Positions 7,591-16,379 of a DNA stretch of 33,665 nucleotides are shown here, in pieces. The position numbers and the translations under genes are program-made. Under the pieces are notes generated by a model that saw only the letters and a list, made by a program, of their open reading frames with translations, did not search any database and had not been told where the DNA came from. Position 1 is the stretch's first letter. Each line of letters opens with the position of its first letter. This stretch comes from an uncultured Eubacterium sp. (GTDB lineage: Bacteria > Bacillota > Clostridia > Lachnospirales > Lachnospiraceae). The stretch covers positions 1 through 33,665 of the forward strand of contig CAJUHV010000040.1 in NCBI GenBank assembly GCA_910586445.1. Reading direction: 5' to 3'.

Positions 7591-8904
7591 ATGAAAAATA
7601 TGCTCTTGAAAAAAATTGATGAAAAATCGATCAGGGTCGGTGTGGTAGGGCTCGGGTATGTCGGCCTGCCGCTTGCAGTGGAAAAGGCGAAGGCTGGTTT
7701 TAAGACGGTCGGTTTTGACATTCAGCAGGGCAGGGTGTCAATGGTCAATGAAGGGCATAATTATATTGGTGATGTCGTAGACTCGGATTTGAAAAGGCTG
7801 ACTGAATCGAAAATGCTTCGTGCCACATCCGATTTTTCTGAAATATGTGATACGGATTTTATTGCAGTCTGTGTGCCTACGCCTCTGGATACGCACCAAC
7901 AGCCGGATATCAGCTTTGTGCGCGATAGTGCTGTGCAGATTGCAAAATACTTAAAGAAAAATACGATGGTTGTGTTGGAATCAACCACATATCCTGGTAC
8001 AACAGAAGAGCTGGTCAAACCAATTCTGGAAGAAGGCTCCGGCTTAAAGTGTGGGGAAGAATTTTATCTGGGGTTTTCGCCAGAACGGGTAGATCCTGGC
8101 AATCTGATTTATAAAACGAAAAACACGCCGAAAGTGGTGGGAGCGGTCGGCAGTGATGCAGTGGAAGTAATTGCGCATATGTATCGTGCAGTTTTGGACG
8201 GAGATGTAAAAGAAGTATCTTCTCCTGCAGTCGCGGAAATGGAAAAGATTTTAGAAAATACATACCGTAATGTAAATATCGGGCTGATTAATGAGTTGGC
8301 AATGCTCTGTGAAAAAATGGGAATCAATGTATGGGAAGTGATCGATGCTGCGAAGACAAAGCCGTATGGCTATCAGGCATTCTATCCAGGGCCAGGGCTT
8401 GGCGGGCACTGTATTCCGCTAGATCCTTACTATCTGTCATGGAAAGCAAGGGAGTATGGGTTTCATACATCTATGATCGAAAGCTCGATGATGATTAATG
8501 ATCGTATGCCGGAATATGTCGTAGAACGTGCCGGAAATATTTTAAACAGAGATAAGAAGGCTTTAAATGGGGCAAAGGTGCTGATACTAGGTGTTGCTTA
8601 TAAGCAGAATATTGATGATTATCGGGAAAGTCCGGCGTTAAAAGTCATAGAGATATTTGAAAAATATGGCAGTCAGGTGGATTTTTATGATCCTTATATT
8701 GTAAAATACCGATTTAAAGGAACAGAGCATGCCGGACTGATAAAGCTAGGCGAAGAAGATGTAAGGGCTTATGATATCGTAGTTGTGACTGCATCTCATA
8801 CAAACGTGGACTACCAGATGGTTGCACAGGCAGCACATGCTGTATTTGATACGAAAAATGCGATGGGCAGTGTGAAAGATCGGAGCAATATAGAGCTTTT
8901 ATAA
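7591..8904 (+). CDS. wbpA: UDP-N-acetylglucosamine 6-dehydrogenase (WbpA-like)
   Basis: 437 residues of the UDP-glucose/UDP-HexNAc dehydrogenase family. RVGVVGLGYVGLPLA is the NAD-binding Rossmann motif near residue 15, FSPERVDPGN is a family signature, and GPGLGGHCIPLDP carries the catalytic Cys274. The C-terminal domain (VLILGVAYKQNIDDYRESPA) is complete. The family oxidises C6 of a UDP-sugar to a uronic acid. Neighbouring WbpB, D, E and I homologues point to UDP-GlcNAc as substrate, giving UDP-GlcNAcA as the first step to UDP-ManNAc3NAcA. The start has AAAAGGAG upstream. UDP-ManNAc dehydrogenase activity is a less likely alternative. Confidence 0.88.
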   Translation: MKNMLLKKIDEKSIRVGVVGLGYVGLPLAVEKAKAGFKTVGFDIQQGRVSMVNEGHNYIGDVVDSDLKRLTESKMLRATSDFSEICDTDFIAVCVPTPLDTHQQPDISFVRDSAVQIAKYLKKNTMVVLESTTYPGTTEELVKPILEEGSGLKCGEEFYLGFSPERVDPGNLIYKTKNTPKVVGAVGSDAVEVIAHMYRAVLDGDVKEVSSPAVAEMEKILENTYRNVNIGLINELAMLCEKMGINVWEVIDAAKTKPYGYQAFYPGPGLGGHCIPLDPYYLSWKAREYGFHTSMIESSMMINDRMPEYVVERAGNILNRDKKALNGAKVLILGVAYKQNIDDYRESPALKVIEIFEKYGSQVDFYDPYIVKYRFKGTEHAGLIKLGEEDVRAYDIVVVTASHTNVDYQMVAQAAHAVFDTKNAMGSVKDRSNIELL

Positions 8905-8940
8905 ATAAAGCTGACGGGACAGACTGGCAGGAGGTTGGAT

Positions 8941-10047
8941 ATGAGATACGCGCTAATAGGATGCGGCAGGATTGCAGTAAATCATATACATGCATGCATT
9001 AAAAATAATTTAGAATTGTGTGCGTTATGTGACTTAGACTTTGGATATATCGATTTACTAGTGAAAAAAACAGGTCTGGCTGACAACGGCAATATACATA
9101 GGTATCAGGATTATCGGGAAATGATCCAGAATGAAAGGCCGGATTTGGTAAGCATTGCTACGGAAAGCGGCAGTCATGCCGAAATCGCTTTCTACTGTAT
9201 TGAGCAAGGGATTAATGTCATTATCGAAAAGCCGATCGCAATGAAGATACAGGATGCAGACAGGATCGCGGCGTTGGCGGAGCAGTATCATGTAAAAGTA
9301 TGTGCCTGCCACCAGAACCGTTTTAATCCGGCAATACAGGCGCTGCGGAACGCCATAGATGAGGGCAGGTTTGGAAAGATTTCCCATGGATCGATACATG
9401 TCAGGTGGAACCGTGGCCAGAGTTATTATGATCAGGCAGCATGGCGTGGAACATGGCGAAATGATGGTGGAGCGCTGATGAACCAATGTATACATGGGAT
9501 TGACCTGCTGCGGTGGCTGATCGGTCATGATATTGCAGAAGTATATGGGCAGACGAGGCAGCAGTATCACCCGTATCTGGAAACAGAGGATGTGGGGCTT
9601 GCAGTTATTTCATTTAAAAATGGCGCAGTTGCGACGATAGAAGGCACAACGAATGTCTTTCCGAAAAATTTGGAAGAAAGCCTGTACATATTTGGAGAGG
9701 ACGGCACGGTAAAAATAGGAGGCACTTCCACAAATAATATCGATGTATGGCAGTTTCGGGATGAGCAGCCGGATGATGAAAGACTTCGGTGCTTAAAAGA
9801 ACCGACAAGCAATGTATATGGAAACGGACATGCACTGCTGTTTGCCGATATGGTGCAGTCAGTTGAGCAGGACCGTATACCGTATATAGATGCAGCGGCA
9901 GGCAGGGATGCACTGGAATTGGTGTTGGCAGTATATAAGAGTCAGAAAAGTGGTATGCCGGTACAGTTTCCATTAGAAGATTTTTCATCAGAGGATATGA
10001 GAGGAATGTTTGGCAGTGGGAGAAATGACAGAAATGAAAGATCATAA
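8941..10047 (+). CDS. wbpB: UDP-GlcNAcA 3-dehydrogenase (WbpB-like oxidoreductase)
   Basis: 368 residues of the Gfo/Idh/MocA family. It begins MRYALIGCGRIAVNHIHACI, a dinucleotide-binding motif, and has VIIEKPIAMKIQDADRIA with the family EKP motif. In the Wbp/Wlb pathway this enzyme oxidises C3 of UDP-GlcNAcA to a 3-keto sugar, coupled to the aminotransferase WbpE. The position between WbpA-like and WbpD-like genes supports this. ATG 8941 is chosen because AGGAGG lies six bases upstream; a TTG two codons earlier overlaps that site. The gene overlaps the next one by 14 bases, consistent with translational coupling. Confidence 0.85.
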   Translation: MRYALIGCGRIAVNHIHACIKNNLELCALCDLDFGYIDLLVKKTGLADNGNIHRYQDYREMIQNERPDLVSIATESGSHAEIAFYCIEQGINVIIEKPIAMKIQDADRIAALAEQYHVKVCACHQNRFNPAIQALRNAIDEGRFGKISHGSIHVRWNRGQSYYDQAAWRGTWRNDGGALMNQCIHGIDLLRWLIGHDIAEVYGQTRQQYHPYLETEDVGLAVISFKNGAVATIEGTTNVFPKNLEESLYIFGEDGTVKIGGTSTNNIDVWQFRDEQPDDERLRCLKEPTSNVYGNGHALLFADMVQSVEQDRIPYIDAAAGRDALELVLAVYKSQKSGMPVQFPLEDFSSEDMRGMFGSGRNDRNERS

Positions 10048-10615
10048 AGGCTGTTATATCCATCCGACTTCTGAGGTTGATGAGAATGTTATGATTGGAG
10101 ACGGCACAAAAGTATGGAATTTCTGCCATATACAGTCACATGCAGTGATTGGCAGAGAATGTACGATTGGGCAGAATGTAAATATTTCAGAAGGCGTTAA
10201 AATCGGCAGTCATGTGAAGATACAAAATAATGTGTCAGTATACAGTGGTGTAGAGATTGAGGATTATGTATTCTGCGGCCCATCCTGTGTGTTTACAAAT
10301 GACACCAATCCCAGGAGCCGGTATCCAAAAGGAAAAGATCATTATAAAAAGACGCTGATCAGGGAAGGTGCCAGCATAGGCGCAAATGCGACGATTGTAT
10401 GCGGACATACAGTGGGAAAATATGCATTTGTCGGTGCAGGCGCGGTTGTGGCAGGTGATGTTCCTGACCAGGCATTAGTGGTTGGGGTACCTGCAAAGCA
10501 GATCGGATGGGTCTGTGAGTGTGGAGAGAGGCTGACGGATGATTTTACTTGTGCGATATGTAGTAAAAAATATATAAAATGTAAAGATGGTCTGGAAGAA
10601 TATAAAATAAAGTAA
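10034..10615 (+). CDS. wbpD: UDP-GlcNAc3NA 3-N-acetyltransferase (WbpD-like)
   Basis: 193 residues of the left-handed beta-helix acyltransferase family. Hexapeptide repeats run from about residue 13 to 150 (IGDGTKVWNFCHI, IGSHVKIQNNVSVYSG, VGKYAFVGAGAVV). A C-terminal CxC...CxxC segment (CECGERL...CAICSKKY) looks like a small zinc ribbon, as seen in WbpD-type proteins. It would acetylate the 3-amino group made by the WbpE-like aminotransferase, using acetyl-CoA. Starts are ambiguous: ATG 10034 has GGGAG 11 bases upstream, ATG 10025 is too close to it. The gene overlaps the end of the WbpB-like gene. Confidence 0.83.
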   Translation: MKDHKGCYIHPTSEVDENVMIGDGTKVWNFCHIQSHAVIGRECTIGQNVNISEGVKIGSHVKIQNNVSVYSGVEIEDYVFCGPSCVFTNDTNPRSRYPKGKDHYKKTLIREGASIGANATIVCGHTVGKYAFVGAGAVVAGDVPDQALVVGVPAKQIGWVCECGERLTDDFTCAICSKKYIKCKDGLEEYKIK

Positions 10616-10632
10616 GTATTATTGAATAATAC
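10616..10632. repeat. 17-bp palindrome after WbpD-like gene
   Basis: GTATTATTGAATAATAC is a perfect palindrome around a central G, starting right after the stop codon. No T-run follows, so it is not a classical terminator. It may slow RNA decay or polymerase, or bind a protein. Confidence 0.5.
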
Positions 10633-10654
10633 AATTGTTTAAATGTGTCAGAAT

Positions 10655-10678
10655 CTGATAGAAATCAGGGACTTTTTT
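10655..10678 (+). terminator. Weak hairpin with T-run, possible attenuator
   Basis: CTGAT AGAA ATCAG forms a five-base-pair stem and is followed by GGAC and six T. The stem is short, so any termination would be partial. It lies in the 92-bp gap before a change to AT-rich genes. Confidence 0.25.
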
Positions 10679-10707
10679 AATCTTATATAAAACGAGGAAG
10701 ATATACT

Positions 10708-11160
10708 ATGAAAAATATATTGGTCTTTCGGACAGCAGCGGATGAAATTATGCAGAAACTATTTTTAGAATTGAAGGGACAGAATCGTGAGGTATTTTGC
10801 TATATACAGAGCGGATGCATAGAAAAATATCAAAAAAAATATCATGAGGTCATATTCGTAGATTCTGGAAACAGTGATTTTCAAAATAAAAGTCTGGGAA
10901 TGCAGCAGTTGGAAGGCATGTTTTTTGAAGAAGTATATGTGCCTTCATCTTCTCCGTATTTTCGTGATCATGAAAGTGTGTTCTTTTTCATTGATAAATT
11001 GAGTTACAAAAACAAAATTCTATACGACTGCTATGGAAACAAGCAGTATTATTGTACAAAGAGCCGACCGCTGAAAAAGCTTCAATATATAGAAGCAGTC
11101 TGTTTGTTCAAATTTTTTATGTATATGTATAATGCAAAAAATATTTTAAGAGGTGAGTAA
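10708..11160 (+). CDS. Hypothetical protein of unknown function
   Basis: 150 residues; not recognised. The N-terminus MKNILVFRTAADEIMQKLF has a beta-alpha start like the first strand of GT-B or nucleotide-binding folds, but no full domain follows. There is no signal peptide and no clear membrane segment; the C-terminal 35 residues are rich in Phe, Tyr and Lys. It has a GAGGAAG ribosome binding site, and its stop codon lies three bases before the GTG start of the AsnB-type gene, so the two are probably translated together. It could be a truncated glycosyltransferase or an accessory protein of the amidotransferase. Confidence 0.55.
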   Translation: MKNILVFRTAADEIMQKLFLELKGQNREVFCYIQSGCIEKYQKKYHEVIFVDSGNSDFQNKSLGMQQLEGMFFEEVYVPSSSPYFRDHESVFFFIDKLSYKNKILYDCYGNKQYYCTKSRPLKKLQYIEAVCLFKFFMYMYNAKNILRGE

Positions 11161-11163
11161 TCA

Positions 11164-13068
11164 GTGTGTGGAATTGCAGGATTTATATATAAAGATGCTG
11201 GAAAGTCTGTGGAAAGAAGTCGGCTGAAAAAAATGATCGATGCAATTGCACATCGTGGGCCGGATGCAGAAGGGATGTTCTGTGAGAAGAATATTGCGCT
11301 TGGACACAGGCGTCTGTCGATCATAGATTTATCTGAGCAGGGAAACCAACCGATGTATAGCCATGATCACAGGTATGTGATTGTATTTAACGGTGAGATC
11401 TATAATTACATAGAAATAAAAACAGAATTGAGTAAGTTAGGAGCAGTTTTTACAAACCAGACGGATACGGAAGTCATTATGGAAGCGTACCGATACTGGG
11501 GAGCAAAATGCGTGAAAAGATTTAATGGAATGTGGGCATTCTGCATTTATGACAGGGAAAAAAGCCAACTATTTTTTTCAAGAGACCGGTTTGCCATCAA
11601 GCCTCTTTATTTTGTAGACCGGGAAGATGTCATAATATTTGGGTCAGAAGCAAAAGCAGTGATAGCAGGGTTTCCAGAGGAAAATGTACCAGACAGCAGG
11701 ATGATTTACCGGTTTTTATGGGGAACGCCGGAAGACAGAGATGAAATGTCTTATTATAAAAACATAAAAATATTTGAACGTGCGTCCTGTATGCTCTATG
11801 ATCTGCGGCAGAAAAAGTGGAGAAAAGGAATTTACTGGGATGTAGACGAGGAAAAGTTCCGCAAAAAATGGATAAATAGAAAAAATCCTGTCAAAGTATT
11901 TCGAAGGCTGATTGAAGATGCCGTAAAGCTGCGTCTGCGTGCTGATGTTGAAGTAGGAGCATGCTTATCTGGTGGAGTGGATTCTAGCACAATAGTGGGG
12001 ATATGCAGCAAAAAATATGGGATACGCATGCACACGTTTTCTTCGGTCTATGCGGACATGGAATGCAATGAAAAAGAATATATTGACTTTGTCAATCAAT
12101 ATAACCATACAATACCTCACCTGATTTATCCTGAGCCTAAAGAAACAGACCTGATCAAAGCGTTCCAGGATATTATATACCATCATGACGGGCCGAATAT
12201 GGGAGCATCGCTGTATAGTCAGTATTCAGTCATGAAGGGTGTGCAGGGAAATGTAAAAATTGTGTTGGATGGGCAGGGGGCAGATGAATTATTTGGAGGA
12301 TACATACCATATTATGGGTATCGAATTGCTGACATTTTAAATGAAAACACAATATCTGCAAAAATAAAGGCAATAAGAATGCTTTCTGTTATCGCTGTGG
12401 AATGGCCTGACAGGCTTCGGTATATTCAGCCGGATGCAGTGATTCATACGATTGGTGCAGATTTTTATAAAAAGCTGAAGGAGAATTACAGAGGGGGTTC
12501 TGCCTTAACAGATAGAAACTACCCGCTTTTTACTGAAGCATTTTTAAACAGTGTAGACAAGGGCATCGCATATAGCGAAAAAAATATCAGTGGTATTTTG
12601 AATACCCGTCTGTGCAAGGATGTTATGAGAGATAGCATACCATCTCTGCTGCATAATGAGGATGGCAATTCCATGGCCTTTTCCATTGAATCTAGAGTTC
12701 CGTTTCTAGATTACCGGATTGTAGAATTCGGACTTGCATTGGATGGGAGATATAAAATACGGAATGAATGGACAAAATGGATTATCCGTAAGTCTTGTAG
12801 GAAATACTTGCCTAAAAAGGTAGCACGTAGGAAGGATAAGATGGGATTTCCGGCTCCTTTTGCACGTTGGCTGAGGGAATGTGGGCAAAAGGAAGAAATG
12901 AAGGAGCTGATTTATGCGTTTGGAGACAGGAATATTGTGCCGAGAGAGACAATTGATTTTTACTATAGGCAGCATATGAACGGTGAAGCAGACAGAGATG
13001 TGATTCTGTATAAATTTTTGGTAATGGAACTGTGGTTAAGGACATGCAATGAAAAAAAGTTGGGATAG
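11164..13068 (+). CDS. asnB: AsnB-type glutamine-dependent amidotransferase
   Basis: 634 residues starting at GTG, with GAGGTGA upstream overlapping the previous stop codon. That start puts the nucleophile Cys at position 2 (MCGIAGFIYK), as class II glutamine amidotransferases require. HRGPDAEG, VFNGEIYNY and DTEVI follow in the N-terminal domain. The synthetase domain has CLSGGVDSSTIVG at about residue 266, the PPi-loop that binds ATP. The reaction class is ATP-dependent transfer of glutamine ammonia to a carboxylate. In O-antigen loci such proteins amidate uronic acids, so the diacetamido-uronic acid made here is a plausible substrate. Ordinary asparagine synthesis is the alternative. Confidence 0.88.
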   Translation: MCGIAGFIYKDAGKSVERSRLKKMIDAIAHRGPDAEGMFCEKNIALGHRRLSIIDLSEQGNQPMYSHDHRYVIVFNGEIYNYIEIKTELSKLGAVFTNQTDTEVIMEAYRYWGAKCVKRFNGMWAFCIYDREKSQLFFSRDRFAIKPLYFVDREDVIIFGSEAKAVIAGFPEENVPDSRMIYRFLWGTPEDRDEMSYYKNIKIFERASCMLYDLRQKKWRKGIYWDVDEEKFRKKWINRKNPVKVFRRLIEDAVKLRLRADVEVGACLSGGVDSSTIVGICSKKYGIRMHTFSSVYADMECNEKEYIDFVNQYNHTIPHLIYPEPKETDLIKAFQDIIYHHDGPNMGASLYSQYSVMKGVQGNVKIVLDGQGADELFGGYIPYYGYRIADILNENTISAKIKAIRMLSVIAVEWPDRLRYIQPDAVIHTIGADFYKKLKENYRGGSALTDRNYPLFTEAFLNSVDKGIAYSEKNISGILNTRLCKDVMRDSIPSLLHNEDGNSMAFSIESRVPFLDYRIVEFGLALDGRYKIRNEWTKWIIRKSCRKYLPKKVARRKDKMGFPAPFARWLRECGQKEEMKELIYAFGDRNIVPRETIDFYYRQHMNGEADRDVILYKFLVMELWLRTCNEKKLG

Positions 13069-13154
13069 AGTTAGTCTATAAAAGTCCCAAAACAGGGTTA
13101 GCCGTGAGAACATCGCTGGCAGATTTTTCGAAACGGATATGAGGGGGAGCTTTG

Positions 13155-13865
13155 ATGTTTGATGAACGTATTAATGTTTTAACCTATACAGTAGACAGGT
13201 ACAGAAAAACTTACGATGTTCTTTGTCTACTTAAAGCATATGGATATGAGAGTGTGCATATATACGCAAAAGATTTTTCTTATACGAAAACATTTGTACC
13301 TCTTTATGAACACAGACCTCCGCTGCCATTAGTTGGAAAGTCTTCTATGCAGATTGCTGCTAATTTTCACTATCCTTATCATATCATAAATGAATATGAT
13401 GACATACAACTGCCGGATGAGTCTGTTTTTCTTGTATGCGGAGCAGGAATTCTGCCAGATAGTTTTATAAATAGGTATATTGTTATTAATGCTCATCCAG
13501 GTTATATCCCTATTGTTCGTGGTTTGGATTCTTTAAAATGGGCTGTCTGCCAGTATCAGCCGATAGGTGTTACATCACACAGGATCAGTAGTGGTCAGGT
13601 GGATGCCGGAGAAGTCATAGATCGTAGGAAGGTTGAATTGAAACCGAATGATTCTTTTCATATGGTTGCATACCGTCAGTACGAGATGGAGGTATGTATG
13701 TTGGTTGAGGCTCTTGATAAAATTCGTGATGAGCATGAATGGATATTGGCAGATGGATATCCGCTGCATAGGAGGATGCCAAAAAGTCAAGAACAAGATC
13801 TTTTAGAGAAATTTGAGGAATATAAGCGTAGATATTTCAGTGAATCGGAGAAGAAATTTCTATAG
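13155..13865 (+). CDS. N10-formyltetrahydrofolate-dependent formyltransferase
   Basis: 236 residues of the formyl transferase family (GART/Fmt/sugar formyltransferase fold). The catalytic set is readable: Asn112 and His114 in INAHPGYIPIVRG, and Asp150 in SSGQVDAGEVI. The size fits a single catalytic domain without the large C-terminal extension of Fmt. In polysaccharide loci such enzymes formylate an amino sugar made by a PLP aminotransferase. Two such aminotransferases lie downstream, so a formamido sugar is plausible. ATG 13155 has GAGGGGGAG upstream. The gene is AT-rich like its upstream neighbour and unlike the phosphoramidate genes after it. Confidence 0.8.
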   Translation: MFDERINVLTYTVDRYRKTYDVLCLLKAYGYESVHIYAKDFSYTKTFVPLYEHRPPLPLVGKSSMQIAANFHYPYHIINEYDDIQLPDESVFLVCGAGILPDSFINRYIVINAHPGYIPIVRGLDSLKWAVCQYQPIGVTSHRISSGQVDAGEVIDRRKVELKPNDSFHMVAYRQYEMEVCMLVEALDKIRDEHEWILADGYPLHRRMPKSQEQDLLEKFEEYKRRYFSESEKKFL

Positions 13866-13922
13866 CAGCCATTTGGATGCTGATTTACGCCTTGTTTAAG
13901 AGGCAGAAAGGATATGTTTGTT

Positions 13923-16319
13923 ATGGATAAAATATCGCTGAAGAGGGCTGCTTATAAAATGGGGACAAAGGCTGACACACTAAAATTATTATATCATTCT
14001 CTGAAAAATGCGCAGGTGCTGCCGCAATATACTTTCACAGTAAAAGATTTTTGTGAGAAAGAAGAGGAAGTGCTGCATGGATTTTGTGGTTTGGAGTGGA
14101 ATGGGCGCGTGATTGTACGTAGTAGTGCATTAAACGAAGATACAGATGAGAAATCTCAGGCAGGAAAGTATGAATCTATAGCAGGTGTGGCAGGAGAATA
14201 TGAGTTTAAAAAGGCTGTTGAAACTGTGATACAGTCTTATGATGACGGGAATCCTGATAATCAGATACTTGTGCAGCCTATGTTGGATCAGGTGTCTATC
14301 TGCGGAGTAGCATTTACACTGGAGCCGAATACATCTGGAAATTATTATGTGGTGAATTATGACAATTCAGGGTCTACTTCAGGTATTACATCCGGTATGG
14401 GGGATACCAATATATTGTATTATCGCTTTAAGGGATGGAATATGGATGAGGATATGGAACCTGTAGAGCAGGATGTGCAGATGAACCAACTCTGTAGTGC
14501 CTTAAAAGAAATTGAGGATTTTTTTGGCAGGGATAGCTTGGATGTTGAATTTGCATTTACGGAGGAAGGCAGCCTCTACATCCTGCAGGTGCGACCTTTG
14601 TGTATAAGCAGGAGGGCAGTGGACGTAGACAGTCAGTCCGGGGCATTAGAGCGTATTGCAAAAAAAATCAGAAACAGCCGGCAGCAGAAACCATTCCTGT
14701 GTGGAAAACGGACAGCCTACAGTGTAATGACCGACTGGAACCCGGCAGAAATGATCGGCATCAGGCCGAAGCCCCTGGCAATGTCTCTATACAGAGAGAT
14801 TATCACGGACAGTGTATGGGCATACCAGAGGGATAATTACGGATATAGGAACCTGCGCAGCTGTCCCCTGATGGTTGATTTTGCAGGGCTTCCTTACATA
14901 GATGTCCGTGTGAGCTTTAATTCTTTTATACCGTCAGGGCTGGATGAGCAGCTCAGCGAAAAGCTCGTGGATTATTACCTGGACAGGCTGCAGGAAAACC
15001 CGCAAAAGCATGACAAGGCAGAGTTTGAGATTGTCTATTCATGTTATACGCTGGACCTGCCGGAGAGGATCGCAGAGCTTTTGAACTATGGTTTTACGGA
15101 TGATGAGGTCAGGCAGGTCGTGGATGCCCTGCGGGATGTGACAAACTGCATTACGGATTACCGCAGCGGACTCTGGCGCGGGGATTACCATAAGATAGAC
15201 ATATTAAACAAACGATACGGCAGGGTCATGGGCAGCAGCATGGGAAAGATCGAAAAGGTCTACTGGCTGCTCGAGGACTGTAAGCGCTACGGGACGCTGC
15301 CGTTTGCCGGCCTTGCGCGGGCGGCGTTTATCGCAGTGCAGATGCTGCGCTCGTTTGTTTCGGACGGGATACTGAGTGCGGAGGATTATGATGCCTTCAT
15401 GAACGGGATTGAGACCGTCGGCACAAAGATCAGCAGAGACAGCAGGCAGCTGCCGCGGGCAGCTTTTTTAGAAAAGTATGGCCATCTCAGGCCGGGAACT
15501 TACGATATCACTTCTCCCCGGTATGACGAGGCACCCGAATTATATTTTGGAGGCATGCCGGAAAATTCCAAGGATGCCGGGGACTGCGGGCAGCCGGAAG
15601 AAGGCGGGAGCAGGGAGTTCCGGCTTTCTTTGGACCAGCTGAACCGGCTGCGGGACCGGCTGCAGGAAAACGGCTTGTCCAATGACGTGCTGGACATTAT
15701 GGAATTTATGAAGTCTGTAATAGAGGGCCGGGAATATGGAAAATTTGTGTTTACAAGGAGCCTGAGCATGGCATTAAAGTTGATCGGCCAGATCGGAGAA
15801 GAGTACGGCATATCCAGGGATGAGTGCGCATTTGCCAGCATACGGCCGTTTTATGAACTGTATGCCTCAGCGGGGGATGTGCGGGAAGGACTGTTGGAAT
15901 CCATAAGGCACGGGAAAGAAGGCTATGGGATGACGATGGCAGTCACGCTTCCGCCGGTTATCACGGATGAAGGCGATGTGTACGACTTTTTTTACCCTGA
16001 TTCTGAGCCTAATTTTATTACGGCAGGAAGGGCATGCGGAGACGTGAGAGTGGTGGACGGAATGTGCAGCATGCCGGGGCTTGAGGGCGGAATTGTGCTG
16101 ATGCAGAGCGCAGATCCCGGATATGACTGGATTTTTTCGCATGGAATCAGCGGGTTTATTACGATGTATGGCGGTGCAAACTCACATATGGCAATACGTG
16201 CCGCAGAGCTGGGCATTCCGGCGGCAATTGGCGTCGGTGCGAAGCAGTTTGCGGGGTATAGTACAGCTGAGGTTATAGAAATAGATGCACTGCTTAAAAC
16301 AGTAAAGGTGATGCGGTAA
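13923..16319 (+). CDS. L-glutamine kinase-like (Cj1418-type PEP synthase homologue)
   Basis: 798 residues. The N-terminal ATP-binding domain of the PPDK/PEP synthase family has VIVRSSALNEDTDEKSQAGK (about residues 61-80). A long middle region leads to the C-terminal phospho-histidine domain with GGANSHMAIRAAELGIPAA, whose His755 should carry the phosphate. A PEP-binding TIM barrel is absent, as in C. jejuni Cj1418, which phosphorylates the amide nitrogen of L-glutamine (ATP to AMP plus Pi). The gene order downstream matches the Cj1417-1416-1415 cassette and is the main reason for the call. ATG 13923 has AAAGGAT ten bases upstream. GC content jumps inside the gene, near 14590. Rifampin phosphotransferase-like activity is an alternative. 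Confidence 0.82.
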   Translation: MDKISLKRAAYKMGTKADTLKLLYHSLKNAQVLPQYTFTVKDFCEKEEEVLHGFCGLEWNGRVIVRSSALNEDTDEKSQAGKYESIAGVAGEYEFKKAVETVIQSYDDGNPDNQILVQPMLDQVSICGVAFTLEPNTSGNYYVVNYDNSGSTSGITSGMGDTNILYYRFKGWNMDEDMEPVEQDVQMNQLCSALKEIEDFFGRDSLDVEFAFTEEGSLYILQVRPLCISRRAVDVDSQSGALERIAKKIRNSRQQKPFLCGKRTAYSVMTDWNPAEMIGIRPKPLAMSLYREIITDSVWAYQRDNYGYRNLRSCPLMVDFAGLPYIDVRVSFNSFIPSGLDEQLSEKLVDYYLDRLQENPQKHDKAEFEIVYSCYTLDLPERIAELLNYGFTDDEVRQVVDALRDVTNCITDYRSGLWRGDYHKIDILNKRYGRVMGSSMGKIEKVYWLLEDCKRYGTLPFAGLARAAFIAVQMLRSFVSDGILSAEDYDAFMNGIETVGTKISRDSRQLPRAAFLEKYGHLRPGTYDITSPRYDEAPELYFGGMPENSKDAGDCGQPEEGGSREFRLSLDQLNRLRDRLQENGLSNDVLDIMEFMKSVIEGREYGKFVFTRSLSMALKLIGQIGEEYGISRDECAFASIRPFYELYASAGDVREGLLESIRHGKEGYGMTMAVTLPPVITDEGDVYDFFYPDSEPNFITAGRACGDVRVVDGMCSMPGLEGGIVLMQSADPGYDWIFSHGISGFITMYGGANSHMAIRAAELGIPAAIGVGAKQFAGYSTAEVIEIDALLKTVKVMR

Positions 16320-16379
16320 AATGCAGAGTATATACAGAACTACATATAGTGCTAAAGTGCAGAAAAGGAGATATAGATT

